NCBI RefSeq assembly: GCF_014334015.1
Contig: NZ_CP060488.1
Span: 5,290,501 to 5,354,500 of the forward strand
Source: Bacteroides sp. M10
GTDB taxonomy: Bacteria; Bacteroidota; Bacteroidia; Bacteroidales; Bacteroidaceae
DNA length: 64,000 nt
Reading direction: 5' to 3'
Position 1 is the first letter of the stretch, and each line of letters begins with the position of its first letter. A program made the translations under genes and the position numbers. The notes below the pieces were generated by a model, which saw nothing but the letters and a program-made list of their open reading frames with translations, had not been told where the DNA came from and made no database searches. Below are positions 26,742 through 35,047 of this stretch, piece after piece.

Positions 26742-26773
26742 TTGAATTATCACATCCTTTTTTCGTAAGTTTG
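26742..26773 (+). promoter_or_regulatory. Promoter of the NtrC-type regulator gene
   Basis: TAAGTTTG (26766-26773) matches TAnnTTTG; TTG at 26742-26744 is 21 bp upstream. The regulator ATG is at 26796, so the two-component pair has its own housekeeping promoter. Confidence 0.5.
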
Positions 26774-26795
26774 CGCTTTACAAACTTGAACGAAA

Positions 26796-28136
26796 ATGAG
26801 TAAATCTGGAACAATCATCATTGTAGACGACAATAAAGGGGTGCTGACTGCCATACAAATCCTTTTAAAAAGTTATTTCTCAAAGGTCGTTGCACTCTCC
26901 TCGCCTGTCACCCTGACGAGCGTCCTGCGGGAAGAAATGCCGGAAGTGGTATTGCTGGACATGAATTTCACATCGGGCATCAATACCGGCAACGAGGGAT
27001 TATTCTGGTTACATGAAATAAAAAAAGTACGTCCGGATCTTCCGGTCGTACTTTTTACGGCTTATGCCGATATTGAACTGGCTATCCGAGGTATTAAAGA
27101 GGGAGCAACGGACTTTATCGTCAAACCCTGGGACAACCGGAAACTGGTGGAAACGCTGCAAACCGCAGCAACCTCTACGCACAATGACAGGAAAACGGCA
27201 AGTAAAGAAAAGCCTGTTCACTCGCCTATGTACTGGGGAGAAAGCAAGGTTATGCAACAACTACGCACTTTGATCGAAAAGGTTGCCATCACCGATGCCA
27301 ACCTCTTGATAACGGGTGAAAACGGAACGGGAAAAGAGATGCTGGCACGGGAAATACATGCGCTTTCCAACCGCAAACATAAAGAAATGATTGCCGTGGA
27401 TATGGGAACCATCACGGAATCTTTATTCGAGAGTGAGCTTTTCGGACATGTAAAAGGATCGTTCACTGATGCACACGCCGACCGGACAGGTAAGTTCGAG
27501 GCTGCCGAAAAGAGTACGCTGTTTCTCGACGAAATAGGAAACTTGCCCTACCATCTGCAAGCAAAGCTACTAACTGCCATCCAACGGCGAAGCATTGTGA
27601 AAGTGGGAAGTAACACGCCAATTCCTATTGATATCCGACTGATATGTGCCACGAACCGGAACCTGCAGGAGATGGTGGCGAAAGGCGAATTCCGGGAAGA
27701 CTTGCTCTACCGTATCAATACCATTCATGTGGAAATTCCTCCCCTGCGCGAACGGAAAGAGGATATTATCCCATTGGCCGAACGATTTATGGCTCACTTC
27801 TGCAAGCAATATGACAAGTCGTTGATGAAGTTCACTCCCGAAGCAGAGGATAAATTGACTGCGCATCCCTGGTATGGCAATATCCGCGAATTGGAGCACG
27901 TTATCGAAAAGGCGGCTATCATCAATGACAGTCCGCTGATTCCTGCTGAATTGTTCCAATTATCCGTACCACGGACAGCTATTCAGGAACAGAGTATCTC
28001 CACTCTGGAAGAAATGGAAGTGCAGATGATACGGAAAGCGCTCGATGCCTGTGCGGGAAATCTATCGGCAGTAGCCGCTCAACTGGGAATAACCCGGCAG
28101 ACGCTCTATAACAAGATGAAAAAATTCGGATTATGA
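26796..28136 (+). CDS. Sigma-54-dependent response regulator (NtrC family)
   Basis: A 446-residue activator: receiver domain (1-120, phospho-acceptor D55 in VVLLDMNF, K in FIVKPWD), AAA+ domain (about 145-370; Walker A GENGTGKE, Walker B LFLDEIGN, R-finger region FREDLLYRI), and a Fis-type HTH (about 405-446, LSAVAAQLGITRQTLYNKM). The sigma-54-contacting loop reads KGSFTDA instead of GAFTGA; GAFTDA-type loops are common in Bacteroidetes. Kinase gene overlaps by 4 bp (ATGA). With a sigma-54 promoter and a dyad pair upstream of the nearby ABC operon, that operon is the natural target. This link is inferred. Confidence 0.92.
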   Translation: MSKSGTIIIVDDNKGVLTAIQILLKSYFSKVVALSSPVTLTSVLREEMPEVVLLDMNFTSGINTGNEGLFWLHEIKKVRPDLPVVLFTAYADIELAIRGIKEGATDFIVKPWDNRKLVETLQTAATSTHNDRKTASKEKPVHSPMYWGESKVMQQLRTLIEKVAITDANLLITGENGTGKEMLAREIHALSNRKHKEMIAVDMGTITESLFESELFGHVKGSFTDAHADRTGKFEAAEKSTLFLDEIGNLPYHLQAKLLTAIQRRSIVKVGSNTPIPIDIRLICATNRNLQEMVAKGEFREDLLYRINTIHVEIPPLRERKEDIIPLAERFMAHFCKQYDKSLMKFTPEAEDKLTAHPWYGNIRELEHVIEKAAIINDSPLIPAELFQLSVPRTAIQEQSISTLEEMEVQMIRKALDACAGNLSAVAAQLGITRQTLYNKMKKFGL

Positions 28137-29446
28137 GCTCACAGATCCAACAACTGGGGAGTCGGTACTGGTTCAGAGTTTTGCTGACTGTACTTTTCTG
28201 TATATCGACCGTCTGGTTCGGTATTCATCAGTCATACGGTTGGTTGGGGGTTAGTCTTTGTCTGCTGGTACTTAGCATCATCTGGCAAATCCGCCTGTAC
28301 CAGCTTCACACCAAGCAGGTGCTTTTCATGATTAACGCGCTTGAGAATAATGATAACACTTTTCATTTTCCCGAAGAAAACGGTACTCCCGAAAGTCTAA
28401 AGATCAACCGGGCACTCAACCGGGTGGGGCATATCTTATATAATGTAAAAGCGGAAACCGCCCAACAAGAGAAATATTACGAGCTGATTCTGGATTTTGT
28501 CAGTACAGGATTGCTGGTACTCAATGACAATGGGGCTGTTTATCAGAAGAACAAGGAGGCACTCCGTCTTTTGGGGCTGAATATATTCACGCATATCCAT
28601 CAGTTGAGTAAAGTAGACACTACACTCATGGAGAAAATAGAGAACTGCCGTCCCGGAGACAAACTGCAAGTGATATTTCACAACGAACGGGGAACCGTTA
28701 ATCTATCCATACGTGTATCGGAAATCAATGTGCGCAAAGAACATCTGCGTATTCTGGCTCTGAACGACATCAATACCGAACTCGATGAAAAGGAAATAGA
28801 TTCATGGATTCGCCTGACACGGGTTCTGACGCATGAAATCATGAATTCGGTCACGCCTATCACTTCCCTTTGTGACACTCTTCTTTCCATGTCCGAGGGC
28901 AAAGATGAAGAGATCAGTCACGGGTTGCAGACCATCAGCACCATAGGAAAAGGGTTGCTCTCTTTTGTAGAATCTTACCGGCAGTTTACACGCATACCTA
29001 CACCGGAACCGTCATTGTTCTATGTAAAAGCGTTCATAGAAAGGATGATTGAACTTGCCCGCCATCAGAATCCGTGTGACACCATTTGTTTCCACACGGA
29101 GATTTCTCCTGCGGACTTAATTCTGTATGCGGATGAAAACCTCATCGCCCAGGTGGTTATCAATCTTCTGAAGAATGCCATTCAGGCAATCGGCAGCCAG
29201 CCGGATGGTAGAATCGAGCTTCGGGCTTATTGCAATGACATGGAAGAAATATGGGTCGAGATCAAAAATAACGGTCCTGAAATCCCGTCGGAAATAGCAG
29301 AGCATATCTTTATTCCTTTCTTCACCACCAAAGAAAATGGTAGCGGAATCGGACTTAGTATTTCACGGCAGATCATGCGTCTTTCGGGCGGGAGTCTCAC
29401 TTTGCTTCGAGAGAAAGAAACAACGTTTATTTTAAAATTCAAATAA
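28133..29446 (+). CDS. Sensor histidine kinase, partner of the NtrC-type regulator
   Basis: A 437-residue membrane kinase. Two hydrophobic segments at about 15-60 give a short loop outside the cytoplasm. A PAS-like region (about 115-215) precedes the H-box LTHEIMNSVTPITSL (phosphorylated His about 234), then the N-box NLLKNAIQAI and G-boxes including NGSGIGLSISRQI. The short extracytoplasmic loop suggests sensing within or near the membrane or by the PAS domain, not of a large ligand. Overlaps the regulator by ATGA, typical of coupled translation. Ten bp after its stop begins a Crp/Fnr regulator. Confidence 0.9.
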   Translation: MSSQIQQLGSRYWFRVLLTVLFCISTVWFGIHQSYGWLGVSLCLLVLSIIWQIRLYQLHTKQVLFMINALENNDNTFHFPEENGTPESLKINRALNRVGHILYNVKAETAQQEKYYELILDFVSTGLLVLNDNGAVYQKNKEALRLLGLNIFTHIHQLSKVDTTLMEKIENCRPGDKLQVIFHNERGTVNLSIRVSEINVRKEHLRILALNDINTELDEKEIDSWIRLTRVLTHEIMNSVTPITSLCDTLLSMSEGKDEEISHGLQTISTIGKGLLSFVESYRQFTRIPTPEPSLFYVKAFIERMIELARHQNPCDTICFHTEISPADLILYADENLIAQVVINLLKNAIQAIGSQPDGRIELRAYCNDMEEIWVEIKNNGPEIPSEIAEHIFIPFFTTKENGSGIGLSISRQIMRLSGGSLTLLREKETTFILKFK

Positions 29447-29456
29447 CTATTGATAT

Positions 29457-30125
29457 ATGATACCTGCACTCGTCAACAATCCCTTATTCCGGGGGATCAC
29501 TCCGGAAAGACTTTTTGCCGATCTGGAAGAGATCAGTTTCCATACACGTTCTTATAAGAAAGGGGAAATCCTGGCTCAACAGGGGGCTGTGTGTAATCGC
29601 CTCGTCATCCTGACCAAAGGAAGCGTGCGTGGAGAGATGATTGATTATTCGGGGCGTCTTATCAAAGTGGAAGACATCGCTGCTCCAAGAGCGATTGCCC
29701 CTCTGTTTCTATTCGGTGAGGAGAACCGCTATCCGGTGGAAGTGACTGCCAACGAACCGACAGAGGTTATCGAACTTCCTAAATCAAGTGTATTGAGTTT
29801 ATTCCGTAAAAACGAGCAGTTTTTAGAAAACTATATGAATCTTTCTGCCAATTATGCACGGACTTTATCGGATAAACTTTTCTTTATGTCGTTTAAAACG
29901 ATTCGTCAGAAACTTGCTTCGTACCTGCTCCGATTATATAAACAGCAGCAACAGACGCATATCACCCTCGACCGTTCACAACAGGAATTGAGTGATTACT
30001 TCGGGGTATCCCGTCCTTCCCTCGCCCGTGAACTGGCGCACATGCAGGAAGATGGATTATTGATAGCCGATCGCAAGCATATCACTATTTTACAGAAAGA
30101 AGAACTGGTACGGCTTATCCAATAA
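29457..30125 (+). CDS. Crp/Fnr-family transcriptional regulator (HcpR-like)
   Basis: A 222-residue regulator with an N-terminal cNMP-type beta-barrel (FHTRSYKKGEILAQQGAVCNRLVILTKGSVRGEM) and a C-terminal winged helix-turn-helix (TLDRSQQELSDYFGVSRPSLARELAHMQEDGLL). It lacks the N-terminal Cys cluster of Fnr, so an Fe-S sensor is not indicated. It immediately precedes hcp, and a palindromic operator TGTAAC-N4-GTTACA sits before hcp. In other anaerobes HcpR, a Crp/Fnr-family protein, activates hcp in response to nitrite/NO (established knowledge), so that role is the best guess. Confidence 0.8.
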   Translation: MIPALVNNPLFRGITPERLFADLEEISFHTRSYKKGEILAQQGAVCNRLVILTKGSVRGEMIDYSGRLIKVEDIAAPRAIAPLFLFGEENRYPVEVTANEPTEVIELPKSSVLSLFRKNEQFLENYMNLSANYARTLSDKLFFMSFKTIRQKLASYLLRLYKQQQQTHITLDRSQQELSDYFGVSRPSLARELAHMQEDGLLIADRKHITILQKEELVRLIQ

Positions 30126-30189
30126 TAGGAACTGTTTTAAGGATTTATGAATTGAATAATGAGTGTTTTAGATAAAAAATATTCATTGT

Positions 30190-30205
30190 TGTAACATTGG
30201 TTACA
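30190..30205 (+). promoter_or_regulatory. Palindromic operator upstream of hcp
   Basis: TGTAAC-ATTG-GTTACA is a perfect 16-bp palindrome of Crp/Fnr type. Its centre is about 43 bp upstream of the start predicted from the -7 element at 30228-30235, the usual position for an activator contacting polymerase. Confidence 0.65.
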
Positions 30206-30227
30206 GAATTAGCTGAAACCTTTCTTC

Positions 30228-30235
30228 TACTTTTG
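30228..30235 (+). promoter_or_regulatory. -7 promoter element of hcp
   Basis: TACTTTTG matches TAnnTTTG exactly, 45-52 bp before the hcp ATG. There is no evident -33 TTTG, consistent with an activator-dependent promoter. Confidence 0.55.
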
Positions 30236-30279
30236 CGTTCAATAAATAAAATATTGGACTAATTAAAAACGTAAAAGTT

Positions 30280-31911
30280 ATGAGTATGTTCTGTTATCAA
30301 TGTCAAGAAACCGCAATGGGTACCGGTTGTACCTTGAAAGGTGTATGCGGTAAAACATCTGAAGTGGCTAACCTGCAAGACTTACTACTCTTCGTAGTAC
30401 GTGGAATTGCTGTCTACAACGAACATCTGCGTAAAGATGGACATCCTTCCGAACAAGCAGACAAATTTATCTATGATGCTTTGTTCATTACCATCACCAA
30501 CGCCAATTTTGATAAAGTGGCTATCACTGAAAAAATCAAAGAAGGACTGAAACTGAAAAATGAACTTGCCAACAAGGTAAAGATTGAAAATGCTCCTGAC
30601 GAATGTCTTTGGAATGGAAGCGAAGATGAGTTTGAAGAGAAATCAAAAACTGTCGGTGTGCTTCGCACTCCCAACGAGGATATCCGCTCACTGAAAGAAC
30701 TTGTACACTATGGCCTGAAAGGAATGGCTGCTTACGTAGAGCATGCGCATAACCTGGGCTACGAGTCACCGGAAATATTTGCTTTCATGCAACATGCCTT
30801 ATCCGAACTGACCCGCAATGATATTACAGTGGAAGAACTGGTTCAGCTGACTTTGGAAACAGGAAAGCATGGAGTATCGGCAATGGCACAGCTGGATAAG
30901 GCGAATACCAGCAGCTACGGAAATCCGGAAATCTCACAAGTGAGTCTCGGTGTACGCAATAATCCGGGTATATTAATCAGCGGACATGATTTGAAAGACC
31001 TGGAAGAGTTATTGGAACAAACAGAGGGTACAGGAGTAGATGTATATACTCACAGCGAAATGTTGCCTGCACATTATTATCCTCAACTAAAGAAGTACAA
31101 GCATCTGGCAGGAAACTACGGAAATGCCTGGTGGAAGCAGAAAGAGGAATTTGAAAGTTTCAACGGTCCTATCTTGTTCACAAGTAACTGTATCGTTCCG
31201 CCACGTGCAAATGCCAGCTACAAGGATCGTATTTACATCACAGGAGCCTGCGGCTTGGAAGGGGCACATTACATCCCCGAACGTAAAGACGGAAAACCGA
31301 AAGATTTTTCTGCACTGATTGCTCATGCTAAGCAATGTCAGCCACCGGTAGCCATTGAAAGCGGAACGATTATCGGAGGATTCGCGCATGCACAGGTGAC
31401 AGCCCTGGCAGATAAAGTGGTGGACGCCGTGAAGAGCGGAGCTATCCGTAAATTCTTTGTAATGGCAGGATGCGACGGACGTATGAAGAGCCGTGAATAC
31501 TATACGGAATTTGCTCAAAAATTACCTGGTGACACCGTGATTCTTACTGCCGGTTGTGCCAAGTACAGATATAATAAACTGGCTTTAGGTGATATCAACG
31601 GCATTCCGAGAGTGTTGGATGCAGGACAATGTAACGACAGTTACTCACTGGCCGTCATCGCTTTAAAACTGAAAGAGATCTTCGGATTGGATGATGTGAA
31701 TCAGTTGCCTATCGTATACAACATCGCCTGGTACGAACAAAAGGCGGTCATTGTTTTATTGGCATTACTGGCTTTAGGAGTGAAACATATTCATCTGGGT
31801 CCTACTCTCCCCGCTTTCCTTTCACCGAACGTAAAGAACGTATTGATCGAACAATTCGGAATCGGAAGTATCAGTACAGTAGATGAAGATATTGTGAAGT
31901 TCCTATCCTAA
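30280..31911 (+). CDS. hcp: Hydroxylamine reductase / hybrid cluster protein
   Basis: A 543-residue iron-sulphur enzyme with the N-terminal four-Cys cluster ligands ([22 protein letters not shown]), then the hybrid-cluster region: HNLGYESP (His/Glu), [10 protein letters not shown], the metal ligands in FTSNCIVPP and ITGACGLEG, and [11 protein letters not shown]. Length matches the class I Hcp proteins (540-560). It reduces hydroxylamine to ammonia in vitro and acts in nitric oxide/nitrosative stress defence (established knowledge). Preceded by a Crp/Fnr gene and operator (30190-30205), so it is probably induced by nitrogen oxides. Confidence 0.95.
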   Translation: MSMFCYQCQETAMGTGCTLKGVCGKTSEVANLQDLLLFVVRGIAVYNEHLRKDGHPSEQADKFIYDALFITITNANFDKVAITEKIKEGLKLKNELANKVKIENAPDECLWNGSEDEFEEKSKTVGVLRTPNEDIRSLKELVHYGLKGMAAYVEHAHNLGYESPEIFAFMQHALSELTRNDITVEELVQLTLETGKHGVSAMAQLDKANTSSYGNPEISQVSLGVRNNPGILISGHDLKDLEELLEQTEGTGVDVYTHSEMLPAHYYPQLKKYKHLAGNYGNAWWKQKEEFESFNGPILFTSNCIVPPRANASYKDRIYITGACGLEGAHYIPERKDGKPKDFSALIAHAKQCQPPVAIESGTIIGGFAHAQVTALADKVVDAVKSGAIRKFFVMAGCDGRMKSREYYTEFAQKLPGDTVILTAGCAKYRYNKLALGDINGIPRVLDAGQCNDSYSLAVIALKLKEIFGLDDVNQLPIVYNIAWYEQKAVIVLLALLALGVKHIHLGPTLPAFLSPNVKNVLIEQFGIGSISTVDEDIVKFLS

Positions 31912-31920
31912 ATAACAATC

Positions 31921-31954
31921 AATCAAGCGGGGATTTGGAGATTCCCGCTTGATT
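31921..31954. terminator. Bidirectional hairpin terminator between hcp and the uracil permease
   Basis: AATCAAGCGGG and CCCGCTTGATT form an 11-bp perfect stem, extended by one G-U pair, around a purine-rich loop. It lies 9 bp after the hcp stop and 9 bp before the end of the convergent permease gene. Confidence 0.7.
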
Positions 31955-31963
31955 TACAGAATA

Positions 31964-33148
31964 TCAATCCTCTCTAGGCAATATTAAATTGAGAAGCACT
32001 CCCACTAAAGCTGCCAGTCCAATGCCGGACAATGAAAAATCGCCCCAATTAAAGGCAGCGCCACCAATGCCGACAGTCAGTGTCAAAGACACAATGATTA
32101 TATTTCTGGTACGACTCAAATCAATGCAATTATTCACAAGATTACCAATGCCCGCGCAAGCAATCGTTCCGAAAAGTAATAACATGATGCCGCCCAGTAC
32201 CGCACTTGGAATGGATCTTAGTAATGCACTGATTTTACCGATAACAGAAAATAAGATAGCGGAAATGGCAGCTATTCTTATCACTTGCGGATTGGTTATC
32301 TTTGTCAGAGACATGGCTCCGGTCACTTCCGAATAAGTTGTCACAGGAGGACCACCCAACAATCCGGCACAGAAACACGCCAGACCATCCCCCAATAAAG
32401 TACGGTGCAACCCCGGATCTTTCACGAAATCTTTTCCGGTGACCGTATTAACGACATAAATATCACCAATATGTTCTATCACCGGAGCAATGGCTACCGG
32501 AATCATAAACAACACAGGTTCCCATGAGAATTTAGGAAAGACAAACTGCGGCAATCCAATCCAGGCAGCATCCCTGACACCGGACAAATCTAAATCGTAG
32601 AAAAGCCATGCAGCCAGATACCCTACTACAATTCCACAGAAGATAGGAATCAGTTTCAAAAGCCCTTTGGCTTTCATTGAAACAACGACTGCGGTAACCA
32701 ACGAAAGCAGTGCCAATACCCAGTTCTCTTTTGCCATATTCACTCCCGTTCCCGCCAGTGACAAACCTATCAGAATGATGACAGGTCCTATGACAACAGG
32801 AGGAAACAGCCGCTCAATCACCCTCACTCCCTGCCATTTGACAAGCGCACTCATCACAAAGTAAACTAATGCTACTCCAACCATGCCGGATAAGGTGCCG
32901 GGCAACCCATAAAGTTCTGTCGCTTTAATGATAGGCGCAATAAATGCGAAACTACTCCCCAGAAAGATAGGAACCTTTCCACGCGTGACCGCATGAAAGA
33001 TAAGCGTACCAATACCTGCTGTAAACAGAGCTGTAGAAGGGTCAAGCCCCACCAATAACGGCACGAGTACCGTAGCACCGAAAGCTACAAACAAGAATTG
33101 TACCCCCACCACCCCTTTCCTCAAAGGTGTAAGATTATTTGAATCCAT
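31964..33148 (-). CDS. Uracil/xanthine permease (NCS2 family)
   Basis: A 394-residue nucleobase transporter with about 12-14 hydrophobic segments. The N-terminal QFLFVAFGATVLVPLLVGLDPSTALFTAGIGTLIFH is the conserved NCS2 beginning, and FLGSSFAFIAPI supplies the G-S-[SN]-F-A motif around the substrate site. Later VAIAPVIEHIGDIYVVN and GGPPVTTYSEVTGAM are the conserved Glu/Gly segments. Uracil is the best guess. The frame is open to 33268, but MDSNNLTPLRKGVVG at 33148 is the normal start, and a -7 element (33173-33180) lies just upstream. Confidence 0.88.
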   Translation of the reverse strand: MDSNNLTPLRKGVVGVQFLFVAFGATVLVPLLVGLDPSTALFTAGIGTLIFHAVTRGKVPIFLGSSFAFIAPIIKATELYGLPGTLSGMVGVALVYFVMSALVKWQGVRVIERLFPPVVIGPVIILIGLSLAGTGVNMAKENWVLALLSLVTAVVVSMKAKGLLKLIPIFCGIVVGYLAAWLFYDLDLSGVRDAAWIGLPQFVFPKFSWEPVLFMIPVAIAPVIEHIGDIYVVNTVTGKDFVKDPGLHRTLLGDGLACFCAGLLGGPPVTTYSEVTGAMSLTKITNPQVIRIAAISAILFSVIGKISALLRSIPSAVLGGIMLLLFGTIACAGIGNLVNNCIDLSRTRNIIIVSLTLTVGIGGAAFNWGDFSLSGIGLAALVGVLLNLILPRED

Positions 33149-33172
33149 AAGTATAATGTAGATTATTCTTTG

Positions 33173-33180
33173 CAAAATTA
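33173..33180 (-). promoter_or_regulatory. -7 promoter element of the uracil/xanthine permease
   Basis: TAATTTTG on the minus strand matches TAnnTTTG, 25-32 bp before the ATG at 33148. Confidence 0.45.
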
Positions 33181-33314
33181 GTCTTTTTAGACAATTTAAC
33201 TCCCTTTTTTCACAAAAATACATCCAAAAAGGGTTTTTATTTGTTGTTAATAATGTGTAACTTCGCACGGTGAGAATTAATACGACAATTTTATAACTTT
33301 ATAATATATTGCCT

Positions 33315-34781
33315 ATGATATTTACAGCAGAAAACACCCTACTTATCGGTTCTATCTTACTTTTCGTCAGCATCGTTGTTGGAAAAACCGGATACCGCTT
33401 TGGAGTACCTACCTTATTATTGTTCCTCGTAGTAGGAATGTTGTTTGGAAGTGACGGCCTCGGCCTGCAATTCCACGACGCGAAAGACGCCCAATTTATC
33501 GGTATGGTGGCCCTTAGTATTATCCTTTTCTCGGGAGGTATGGATACGAAATTCAGAGAAATCAAACCTATTCAAGGTCCCGGTATCGTGCTTTCCACTG
33601 TCGGAGTACTACTTACAGCTCTTTTCACCGGACTCTTTATCTGGTGGATATCAGGTATGAGCTGGTCGAATATTTATTTACCTATCACTACTTCCCTGCT
33701 TTTGGCCTCCACCATGTCGTCTACGGACTCGGCTTCGGTGTTCGCCATTCTCCGTTCACAGAAGATGAACTTGAAACATAACCTTCGTCCCATGCTGGAA
33801 CTGGAGAGCGGAAGTAATGACCCGATGGCCTATATGCTGACCATTGTCCTGATACAATTCATTCAATCTGCAGGTATGGGAGTCGGAGCTATCGTGGGGT
33901 CTTTCGTCATCCAGTTTATCGTCGGTGCAGCCGCCGGATATGTACTTGGAAAGCTGGCCATCCGCATGTTGAATAAGCTCAACATTGATAATCAGGCCTT
34001 GTATCCCATCTTATTACTTGCATTTGTATTTTTCACGTTCTCCATCACCGACTTACTGAAAGGTAACGGATACCTTGCCGTATACATCGCCGGTATCATG
34101 GTAGGAAACAATAAAATCATGCATCGTAAAGACATCTACACCTTTATGGACGGACTGACCTGGTTATTCCAAATCATCATGTTCCTTTGTCTGGGATTGC
34201 TTGTCAACCCGCACGAAATGCTCGAAGTAGCTGCCGTGGCATTGTTGATTGGTGTTTTCATGATTATTATCGGGCGCCCGTTAAGCGTGTTCCTTTGTCT
34301 GCTTCCATTCCGGAAAATCACGATGAAATCACGTATTTTCGTATCCTGGGTAGGATTACGCGGTGCAGTTCCTATCATCTTTGCTACCTATCCGGTAGTG
34401 GCGGGCGTAGAAGGTTCGAACCTCATTTTCAACATTGTATTCTTTATTACCATTGTCTCATTGGTCGTACAGGGAACAACCATTTCTTTCGTCGCCCGGA
34501 TTTTGAATCTTTCCAAACCGCTGGAAAAAACCGGTAACGACTTCGGAGTGGAACTTCCGGAAGAAATTGACTCTGACCTTAGTGACATGACTATCACCAA
34601 AAGTATGCTGGAAGAAGCAGACACATTGAAAGATATGAATCTCCCGAAAGGCACGCTGGTAATGATCGTGAAGCGCGGAGATGAGTTCCTGATTCCCAAC
34701 GGAACGCTGAAACTGCACGAAGGAGATAAACTGTTACTTATTTCCGAAAAATCCAAAGAAGAAGATACTGATTCAGAATAA
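33315..34781 (+). CDS. Potassium/proton antiporter (CvrA/NhaP2 type) with C-terminal RCK_C domain
   Basis: A 488-residue cation/proton antiporter. The N-terminal membrane domain (about residues 1-400) contains FGVPTLLLFLVVGMLFG and LLASTMSSTDSASVFAILRS, with the conserved Asp of the CPA1 fold, and WVGLRGAVPIIFATYPV. The C-terminal part (about 410-488, TITKSMLEEADTLKDMNLPKGTLVMIVKRGDEFLIPNGTLKLHEGDKLLL) is an RCK_C/TrkA_C domain that usually gates K+ transport on ligand binding. The frame is open to 33309 with a TTG, but the ATG at 33315 is preferred. It probably exports K+ for pH or osmotic homeostasis; the ion is inferred from family. Confidence 0.88.
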   Translation: MIFTAENTLLIGSILLFVSIVVGKTGYRFGVPTLLLFLVVGMLFGSDGLGLQFHDAKDAQFIGMVALSIILFSGGMDTKFREIKPIQGPGIVLSTVGVLLTALFTGLFIWWISGMSWSNIYLPITTSLLLASTMSSTDSASVFAILRSQKMNLKHNLRPMLELESGSNDPMAYMLTIVLIQFIQSAGMGVGAIVGSFVIQFIVGAAAGYVLGKLAIRMLNKLNIDNQALYPILLLAFVFFTFSITDLLKGNGYLAVYIAGIMVGNNKIMHRKDIYTFMDGLTWLFQIIMFLCLGLLVNPHEMLEVAAVALLIGVFMIIIGRPLSVFLCLLPFRKITMKSRIFVSWVGLRGAVPIIFATYPVVAGVEGSNLIFNIVFFITIVSLVVQGTTISFVARILNLSKPLEKTGNDFGVELPEEIDSDLSDMTITKSMLEEADTLKDMNLPKGTLVMIVKRGDEFLIPNGTLKLHEGDKLLLISEKSKEEDTDSE

Positions 34782-34816
34782 CATCAGAAAAGAGTTATTC
34801 AGCACACTATAACTGA

Positions 34817-34884
34817 TTCGTCTCCACGCATGGAACCTCTTGCCTTGGCAAGGCATTCGTTTCATCTTCATGCGTGGAGACGAA
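34817..34884. terminator. Large nested hairpin after the antiporter gene
   Basis: Perfect 16-bp outer arms (TTCGTCTCCACGCATG and its complement, 34817-34832 and 34869-34884) enclose a second short hairpin (GCCTT-GGC-AAGGC, 34842-34854). It is followed by ATGTTTT and is 36 bp past the antiporter stop. It may end transcription or fold into a small RNA end. Confidence 0.65.
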
Positions 34885-35023
34885 ATGTTTTATATAGGCC
34901 AATGAACTAGTTCTAAGGAAGAAACACGAATGACCTTTATCCGGCTGGTAAAATTGTTCGCTCCCCCTCCGTTAATTAACCGTAAAACTTGAATTTAAAA
35001 TTCGGTTTACATCTACGAAGTAT

Positions 35024-35031
35024 TAATTTTG
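35024..35031 (+). promoter_or_regulatory. -7 promoter element of the acyl-CoA ligase gene
   Basis: TAATTTTG matches TAnnTTTG, 17-24 bp upstream of the ATG at 35048; such a short leader makes the downstream ATG at 35063 a possible alternative start. Confidence 0.45.
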
Positions 35032-35047
35032 CGCAGTTTTAAACTAA

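Noticed and set aside
33174..33192. Another copy of the TGTCTAA dyad before the uracil/xanthine permease
   Set aside because: Only one half (TTAGACA) matches; the other half reads AGTCTTT and no sigma-54 promoter accompanies it.
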